A DNA stretch of 64,000 nucleotides from contig JBITNC010000001.1 in NCBI GenBank assembly GCA_050084985.1, forward strand, positions 14,570,001 to 14,634,000, read 5' to 3'. This DNA comes from Nageia nagi. Its lineage: Eukaryota; Pinophyta. Of the stretch, positions 56,403 through 64,000 are shown one piece after another. The notes under the pieces were generated by a model. It saw only the letters and a program-made list of their open reading frames with translations, was not told the DNA's origin and did not search any database. The translations under genes were made by a program, and so were the position numbers. Each line of letters begins with the position of its first letter. The first letter of the stretch is position 1.

Positions 56403-56998
56403 ATTCTAAAAATAGTCTGAAATCATTTTTTCGTATGATCATGAGGGAAACTATTCTAGGAATCCCCTCATGATCGCTAATAGGCTAAACTTTTAAATTC
56501 TCCTCCATCCACCTAGCAGTTATGGATAGATAATTCGATTGTAACCAAACCATAGTCGAGCTGGAGCCTCGTATTATTTCATTAGATCAACTAGAGATAT
56601 TTGAAATTAAGATCTCCCAGAGGAAAATCCAAGCAATTAACCATCATGTTTTCCCTTAGGGAAACGTAGTTTGCAATCTTGAAGAAAATGAAAAATCATG
56701 ATTTTTTTAAAGTGCCTATAAAGTTTTGAAATTTTGAAAGATGAAAATATATCCAAAGGGGTGTCCAAAATACTAATAAATCAAAAGGTGATCTCAATTT
56801 CAAATATCTCTAGTTGATCTAATAAAATCATAGCGAGGCTCTAGCTTGATTACAATTTGGTTACAATCAAATTATCTATCAATAACTATCAGGTGGATGG
56901 AAGAGACTTTAAAATTTACCTATTGGTGGCCATGAGGAGGTTCCTAGAATAGTTTTCCTCACGATCATACTAAAAAAAGATTTCAAACTATTTTTAAG
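56403..56998. repeat. Long foldback: 210-bp inverted repeat with 174-bp loop
   Basis: The left arm 56403-56615 and right arm 56790-56998 are reverse complements at roughly 85% by eye. Matching blocks include CTATTCTAGGAA/TTCCTAGAATAG, TCCATCCACCT/AGGTGGATGGA, GATTGTAACCAAA/TTTGGTTACAATC and TTAGATCAACTAGAGATATT with its complement. The ends (CTAAAAATAG/CTATTTTTAAG) show no clear target-site duplication. It is either a foldback/MITE-type element or an inverted duplication; a transcript through it would form a long hairpin. Confidence 0.88.
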
Positions 56999-57334
56999 TG
57001 AAAGATGAATTATTTAAATTTTGATAGGAAATCAAATTTTGATTGAAAGATGAATTATTTAAATTTGAAAGAATTTAATGTTCAATTATTTGAATTCTAT
57101 TTTTGGATGCACCACCCACACATCTCCCACCAACAGTCACTATGCAATGAAATTCACCTACTAGAATTTATTTCCTTTCCAGGCATGTAGTTGAGCTCTT
57201 AATGCTCACAATCTGATCAGATCTTCTTTGGATGCATAGATATGGATGTCCATCCCTTTCTGACAAATTTCATTTATGTTTTTCCTAATTCTCTAAGTAG
57301 ACTATGATCTATTAGATTTTCTCCATTTTGCTTC

Positions 57335-57343
57335 TATAAATAG
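57335..57343 (+). promoter_or_regulatory. Isolated TATA-like motif (TATAAATAG)
   Basis: The context CTTCTATAAATAGAGATATT is of the kind seen in plant LTR promoters. It sits in an otherwise unassigned stretch (57000-57530). No LTR pair was found, so it may be a solo LTR remnant or chance. Confidence 0.25.
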
Positions 57344-57529
57344 AGATATTATTTCCCATTGTAAACTAATTCTTCTAATGTAAAGTTATGTTGTTAATTT
57401 GTGCACTAATAATATAAAGCATTCATTTTTTCTCTACAACTTTGCTTTTCATTTTTTCAAAAGAGTTGTTGTTAGGATTGCCTAATGCTTTTAATTACAA
57501 ATGAGCTAGGAATCTTGACAAAGATGGGG

Positions 57530-59136
57530 TAATAATTAGAGATATTATATCCATTCTTTTCCAAGCTCTATGGTTAAGAGGAAGGCTCGAGGAAATAAAA
57601 TAGCATATTAATACATTTTAGGATTCCTCTCCTTTAACAAGTTGAATAATCCATTTTATGTAGAGGGCTAAACCTTGTCTCTTGCAATCTAAAAGCCCCA
57701 TGCTAGTGGATTAATTTAGAATTCTACGGTTTACCTAAGAAACACAATGAAATCCCATAAAATCTTTTCTAATCATTGATATCAAGCTTTGGATGGCATC
57801 CAACCAAGAACAATAATAAACATATGTAGAAGCTAGTATTTTAGAACAAATATGAAATTTACATATTAATGAAGGATTTTTTATGTTATAATATACTAAA
57901 GTTTTTCCCACTCTTTACATTACATAATTTCATATTTGTGAACAGGAACCCTAAAAAGCAAAGGGTATTCATCAGAATTTAAAACTTCTCCTATTTGTAA
58001 CCAATTCCATTGGTATTAAGAAAGCCAAGGAAGGCCAAGGATGGTGATTATTTGTAACATGATATTTTATTCCATTGAATATTATATCTAGAAGAAACAT
58101 AAAAGGTATGAAGATACTCTAGAGAAACTTCAATAGATTACTTTTCTTCCCTCATAGTAAGGAAAGAATCATCAATAAAATGATAATTAATGAGCTAATT
58201 GGAACTATTTGGGAGAGAAATACCTTTAAGAATGCTAAATGAGCCTTGATGACCAAGAAGATAGGAAAATGCTTTTGCCACTAAAACATATAGTGAAGGG
58301 GCTAACATACAACCTTGATGAACATATCTAAATATACCAATTGCATAAAATTAATAATTGTTAGTAGAAAGTACAACCTATGTATCCTTCAATAATACTT
58401 TTAACATATTGAATAAAACATGGAACAAACCCTAAAGCTTCCAACATAGTGATAATGAAGACCCAATTAATACTATCATAGATTGGTTAAACTCAAATTA
58501 TATAAATAGAGATGGTTGCTGATAAATCCAAGCCCATTTTATACCTTTCTAAAAAACTAACACATTATTGAGGATGCGATGGCCTTTAATAAAACTAGTT
58601 TATTTAGGCTACACTATAAGAGGTAAAAATGATTGAAGCTAAAGAGTAAGGACTTTGGAAATATGTATTATAGCTTACATTGAGAAGTATTATCGATCTC
58701 CAATTGGTAATAATTTCATAATCACCATGTTTAGACATGAACTTGATATTATATTTGTTAATGAGAGCTCTTAGGGAGCCAACTTATAAGGCTTCTAGAT
58801 AAACTTGGTAAAGATTAGAGCTAACAAATTTCTAATAGGATTTGTAAAATTCACAAGGGTAACGATCAACACTAGGGACTTTATCATTAGCCATTTTTTT
58901 AGAGAGCATCAATTAGTGCCTCTATAGATAATAAATTTTCACAAGTTTTTTGTTGAGAGAGGAAAATCTTGTAGGGTAATACATCCTAAAATTGTTGAAG
59001 AGCTTGTTTCCTCTCTCAAGTGAACTCATGAGCAAAAACACTTATTTTAGTACTTAGAAAAAGTAGCTAAATATGATAGATGAATGAATATGACCATCAA
59101 CATCTTGGATGATCTAATTGAGTGGCCTATCTAGTG
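57530..59136 (-). pseudogene. LINE ORF2 fragment (RT and C-terminal block)
   Basis: From right to left the minus strand gives MANDKVPSVDRYPCEFYK (DKxPGxDGxxxEFYK block), then NWRSIILLNVSY, a D-x-I-x-W-V-F block, and HQGCMLAPSLYVL (near 58290; RQGCPLAPxLF in active LINEs). The C-terminal CKRQGLALYIKWIIQLVKG follows near 57680. Many stops. The 59137 LTR begins at its right-hand edge, so that element probably inserted here or truncated it. Confidence 0.72.
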
Positions 59137-59825
59137 TGTAAACACCTAAAAATTATTTCTTATTCATTTAATAAGTTATATTTTAGACTTCTCAAAATAT
59201 TAAAAGCGATATTGCAAATGTTAAGATAAATTTGATATTACAATGCAATGCCATGTTTTATATTAAATGCAATATTATTTATTATGGTTCATATTTTTAA
59301 GTGTATTGAATATTACAAAGATTATATTGTTGATATAAGTTAGCTTTCACTTATTTTTATGTGCTTGGAAGTTATAAATGGAGCAGTTGAAAGTTGACAT
59401 CCCTATCGAATCTCTTAATAGGTGGTTGTCCCATACATCATACATTTGGTATCTCTAAACACCACTTATTCAAGGATATGTTATGCTATGAGCTTTTATT
59501 ACATGTTATATGTTGTGTGTGATCTATTTTTTCAAGTTTTAAGGCATCAATGTCATAGATCTTACATGTCATCTGTGTCATGCTTGTTTATGATCCATAG
59601 CTACAAATAAAAGAGGTGATGAATACTCATCTAGTAAATTGAATATCATCTACAAGCTCATCTCTAATCTTATATAGTCCTTTGTATAGCTTTTCCATAC
59701 CTTGAGAAATGCCTTATCATAATCAGGTGCATAATTTTCATTTATAATCATTATATTGGAATAAGTTTCATCTTTAGTAGACTTATTTATGTTTATTTTA
59801 TTATTTGCTTAATATAGGGTCTACA
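59137..59825 (+). repeat. LTR of an old plus-strand gypsy element
   Basis: 689 bp, TGTAAACACCTAAAAATT to TAGGGTCTACA. Its second half matches 34846-35320, and its ends match 597 and 2669. The 3' flank TTTCT does not duplicate the 5' flank TAGTG, so this is the 5' LTR of a larger element, consistent with gag downstream on the same strand. Confidence 0.72.
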
Positions 59826-62560
59826 TTTCTAGTGAACTTGACATTTCTTACACACCTATATCTCCCATCTAGTTCATCCTTATTCAGAGAGTCATGAATC
59901 CTTTCAAACACTCTTTCTTCATTTACTTGATGCTATTCTTGTAGTAGCACATCAAAATGATAAAATAAGGGTTTGTTCAACCTATGTTACTAAGACATTT
60001 TTCTCTAAAGGAAAACCTAGGTTCTTAAAAGGAAATGCTCATTTTGATGAGATTAGATGAAGTGCAAGGATTAACCTTGATATACCTCTTGAATTCTATG
60101 AGCCTCATCCAAATGATAAAATAACAACTAATAAAAAAATTCTTAATCTATCAATTCCAATTATTGAATGAACATCATTGGCCAAACACTTAATAAGTTT
60201 AATATTGACTTTGGAAATGATGATTTTTAAAGTGTAAATCAAGAATTTTGTTGATACATCTAAACATGATTCTAAGAATAATAATGTATATATTATTCTT
60301 GAAAATGTTAAACATGTAAAAGAATTGATGGCTAATAATGACATAGTAGAATATTTTGTTACTAATAATATTGAAGCCATCATGGCTATTTTGTCAAAAC
60401 ATGATTTTTTAGAGTTGGATCCTAACACTTCACTCTTCAGATTATTTGTTTCAATATGAAAATGTAGGTTCATCAAAATAGAAAATATATACCATTAAAA
60501 AATAGAGCATTAATGCCATGTTGGACTACATGTAGAGCACCAAAGCTATTAAAACAATACCTTTTGAAGCTTCATACATAATGTTAAATGGAGATAAGGA
60601 TAGACATGAGGAAGAAGCTTTGGAACCTCTAGTAGGTCCTCCTAAACAACCTAAAATAGGTATGCTCCTTGAATACATGAACCAATAAAAAGGTATAAAT
60701 ATCCTGACTGAAGTTAAATAACCAACAACTATATGTGATCCCAAATTAATGCTTTAATTAATAGGTATTATGTAAAGAAACCTAATTGAACTTAAGAGGA
60801 ACATGAAATTAAAATTGATATACTTATGGATGCATAGGATTTAGATACATTTCAAAAATCTATTGATGATCAACAACTAAATTTTATTTTTAATTTATTA
60901 GATAACATGGAGGAATAAAGAATCCATAGAATTGGTCCTTTCCTAAAACCCAAAGAAGTTGAATTTAGAAATTCAGCTCACACAACCATCCCATAACCTA
61001 TAGCTTCACCTTCTCCCCAAATTAGCAATGTACCACCTAGCTATATTCCTCCATGTAATATTCCCCCACAATCCCCACCTACAACCCCTCAAACTAGTCA
61101 AATTATTGTTCCATATCCTATTTCACAACCATAAACACAACAACCTTTTTTCCAATCTTTAGTTACACAATCCACTCCTGCATATCATCCTAATCCTAAT
61201 TCTAAACTTTAATAAAGAATTGAAAATATTGAAAAAGCATTTTATAAAGATGATGATGATTTATTATCTTGTTTAAAACATCCTTTAAATGATATAATTG
61301 CTTATGAAGTTTTCAATGGTAAAAAGAATATTAAATTTACAAAATTTGATGGTCTTCAAGATCCAAAAATGCATGTTATAAATTTCCAATAATAAGTTAT
61401 TAATTTTCTCCATGATTATGATATGCTTGTTAAATTGTTTTCAAGTAGCTTGAAAGATGATGCATTAACATGGTATTTTTCTCTTCTTAAAAAATGTATT
61501 AACAAGTATGAAGATCTTGTTTTACAATTCATTGCTAATTTTAAATATAAAATTTAAGATAAAAATGAATTCAAATATCTAAGTAGAATTAAACAAGCAA
61601 ATGGTAAATCTCTAACTAATTTTGTGAAGGTATGGAAGAAAATTGCTAATAGAGTTAATGCTATTGAACAAGATTTAAAAGATACTTTTGTAGTTATTTT
61701 ATTACCAATGTTCAAATTAGAGGTACTTGATCATGAAGATATCTCCTTGGGAAAGATTATGAACAAGTTGATTAAAAAGGATTTTTTAATCTTGCAAAAT
61801 TATAAAGAACTTCATAAGATAATCAATGTAAACGTAAATAACTATGCAACTCTAAATCAAGTAGCAACAACAGTATGTGCTAATAAAGGGCCATTTCCAC
61901 TTAAAAGAAAATTTACTAAGTTGAATGAAAGTGTTGATGATATTCTAAATGTTTTGTTAGATAAAGATATTATTGAGCTTCCACCAATAGTTTAGCATCA
62001 TTTTCCAAATGGAGTTCCTGAAAATCATAGATTTGAATAATTTTGCAATTATCATAGGACATTAGGATTCTTAACAAAAAATTGCAAGACTTTAAGAAAT
62101 ATTTATATAGGATCTTATTGATCAAAAGGCTCTTTATATTTATGACACTCTAAAGTAAGAAGAGGATGATGTTGGCCTTGTTCATCTTGATAATGACTAG
62201 CTTGGGATTTTTATAGATCCTTTGCCAAAGATAACTCAACAATGTAAAGGATGCATCAGAATGGTAGTACCCCAAATTATTTTCAATACTATTTCTCTAA
62301 TAGATGTAAGACAACAACATGAAAATAATCATCCTTTGGACACCAAACAAATAGGCTAATAAATGACAATATCCAATTTCAAGAAACACATAGCACCTAA
62401 ATTATTCACATGTTGTCCATGTCATGCAAAAATTAGATAGAATGGTACTACTATTCATTCTTGCATCAACAAACTATATGTAGGTTCCTAAGACCACCCA
62501 GGTACACCACATCATTGGTTAAATTTGAAAATCAAAAACTCACCATGTATCAAAATGTAT
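59826..62560 (+). pseudogene. Gypsy gag region, decayed
   Basis: Plus-strand readings include FTKFDGLQDPKMHVINF (near 61335) and LVKLFSSSLKDDALTWYFSL (near 61430), the retrotransposon-gag core. These are followed by the open 61624-61995 and by FCNYHRTLGFLTKNCKTLRN (near 62040), a CxxHxxxGxxxxxC segment typical of such gags. It differs from the Tat-like gag at 15 kb, so this is a separate lineage. A Pro-rich stretch lies at 61010-61200. Numerous stops; no pol was seen before the sequence becomes unreadable near 62560. Confidence 0.72.
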
Positions 62561-63085
62561 TTTAATGTTGTCTATTTTATGTATTTTGTACATTATTGTG
62601 TTTTCATTTATGATTAAAAAAGCTACTAGGTCAGTGTTGTTCAAAATACCCATACATTTCTATAATAAATTCATAAAGTTTTAGAACATGGAAATCTTAG
62701 TATTGTTCTTAGAGCATCCACATCATATGTTTCCTAAACTAGAAAAGAAATAAAATATGGGGTTTATTTCCATGTTGTGTAATCAATTATTTTTTAAGTA
62801 TACATATGTGTTCTTTAGATAAATTTATTAGGAAAAACCTATTGATGTTTCAAACTTGTCACTCTCTTGTAAATTTAGAAAATTTGTATTTTCAATTTCT
62901 ATTTGTTATGTACTACATCTATTTCTCTCAATGGATGCATTAATGATTTATTCAAGAGTGAATTAGCAAAATTTAAAAGCAAACTTGTAAAACTACACAT
63001 AAAAATTACATAATCAAACACAAAATATAAATCGATCAAATATGAATATGTATATATATAATAAAATAATTATAATATAACATTA
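62561..63085. other. AT-rich, nothing recognised
   Basis: There is no coding or RNA signal. A (TA)n-rich patch occurs near 63050. Confidence 0.4.
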
Positions 63086-64000
63086 TGAGTGGCTCCCTCT
63101 ACTACCATTTCCACCACTCTCAAATTTACAACTCTTCCTAGTACTACTATCACTCAATATAGACAAAGAGCCTAGAATACCATTAGTGCTAATACCATGG
63201 GTATCCAAAAGAGCCTTGGCTTTTTCATACTTCTCCCTAAGTTTCCCTATATATTTATGTAACTTATATTGTATCTCAAATTGCTTGGAAATTATTTCCC
63301 AAGACTCATTTTAAAGTGACATGTTTAACCTCTCTTGCATCTTATTGTTATCCTACTCTAAAATGATAATATATGCATCTTGGTCAACCAAGGTAGCCTG
63401 TAACTCACCCAAGCTACTCCTAAGTGATGTCAAATCTACCTCCATAGGTCTCAATCTTGCCACCTCAACCTATAGTGACCTCAACCTCTCCACTTTATCC
63501 CTTAATGGCTAAATACTAGTAAGCTCCTCCTTTAGACTAGAAATCCTAGTCACCATATCATCTAAAAATGCCACAAAATGATGTTAGTTCACAAAAAAAT
63601 TACACAATTTATAAACTTAAAACTTGAACTAATAAAATTTAAAATATGCCTAATGGAACTAAAGGAATAGCCTCAACCAATAGCTTGATGTCTAGGGTAG
63701 GGGATCTAGAACTTGAAGGTCTTGGTGGGGGCATCTCAAGAGGTAACATGTCCTAAGGTATCTCCACTTCCTTATCATCCTTATCAAATGACTCATTTGA
63801 TGAAACCTCTACCCCATCTTCATCATCTAAAATTATTATACCAAAAGGGGAAGGTCTCATACTTTACCACCATGCATTGTATCCCACAATAGTACCAAGA
63901 GCAAATGAAATCAATATTATAGCATCTATCTCATGTGTCTCCTCCCACATGCTCTACCAAAATGGTATCACTAAGGCATTCTTAATGGAATCTCTCTCAT
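63086..64000 (-). pseudogene. Decayed coiled-coil ORF running off the window edge
   Basis: On the minus strand the order is an acidic Ser-rich part (DDEDGVEVSSNESFDKDDKE, near 63830), a Pro/Ser part (MPPPRPSSSRSPT, near 63720), then a coiled coil (63570-63150: ISSLKEELTS, LRDKVERLRSL, LGELQATLVDQDAY). It ends STRKSCKFESGGNGSRGSHS. Interruptions are mainly TAG. Acidic, then Pro/Ser, then coiled coil is the order seen in the array's ORF2, but I did not find matching residues, so homology is unproven. The N-terminal part lies beyond the window. Confidence 0.45.

Overview
This window is plant nuclear DNA from a large, repeat-dominated genome. It contains one recognisable host gene, at about 50.7-53.7 kb: a WUSCHEL-clade WOX homeobox gene with homeodomain, WUS box and a C-terminal LDLSL EAR motif. 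Almost everything else is retrotransposon. The mix of Tat-type Ty3/gypsy elements with 2-kb LTRs, old L1-type LINEs and long introns would suit a gymnosperm, but the sequence does not fix the species.

Layout. 0-3.4 kb: the tail of a plus-strand LTR element, a candidate LTR and a hairpin-forming minisatellite. 3.4-17.6 kb: a nearly complete, decayed Tat-like gypsy element on the minus strand (LTR, gag, protease, RNase H-like, RT, RNase H, integrase, extra ORF, LTR). 17.6-19.0 kb: AT-rich repeats. 19.3-34.8 kb: a young minus-strand LTR element arranged LTR-internal-LTR-internal-LTR, flanked by one 5-bp duplication (GGTAT) and inserted in an older LTR whose halves lie at 19037-19316 and 34846-35320. 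35.9-37.2 kb: 3' part of a plus-strand LINE. 37.6-39.7 kb: a decayed coding stretch. 43.6-48.5 kb: a near full-length decayed minus-strand LINE. 50.2-53.7 kb: the WOX gene. 56.4-57.0 kb: a foldback of about 600 bp. 57.5-59.1 kb: another minus-strand LINE fragment. 59.1-62.5 kb: a gypsy LTR with decayed gag on the plus strand. 63.1-64.0 kb: a decayed coiled-coil ORF.

The most interesting system is the 19-35 kb array. Each 5.5-kb internal region encodes a Gag and a large second protein (globular N-terminal region, acidic and Pro/Ser-rich linker, coiled coil), but I find no protease, reverse transcriptase or integrase. The decayed Tat element at 3.4-17.6 kb carries pol and a homologue of that second protein downstream of integrase. 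It shares Gag motifs, a similar primer-binding site and a similar U3 design: tandem repeats, most with a TGACGTCA-type palindrome. The array therefore looks like a non-autonomous derivative of a Tat-like lineage that kept Gag plus the extra protein, lost pol, and was then tandemly duplicated.

The WOX gene reads correctly only if one base is missing from the sequence just after the homeodomain. This is either a sequence error or a true frameshift that removes the repression motifs.
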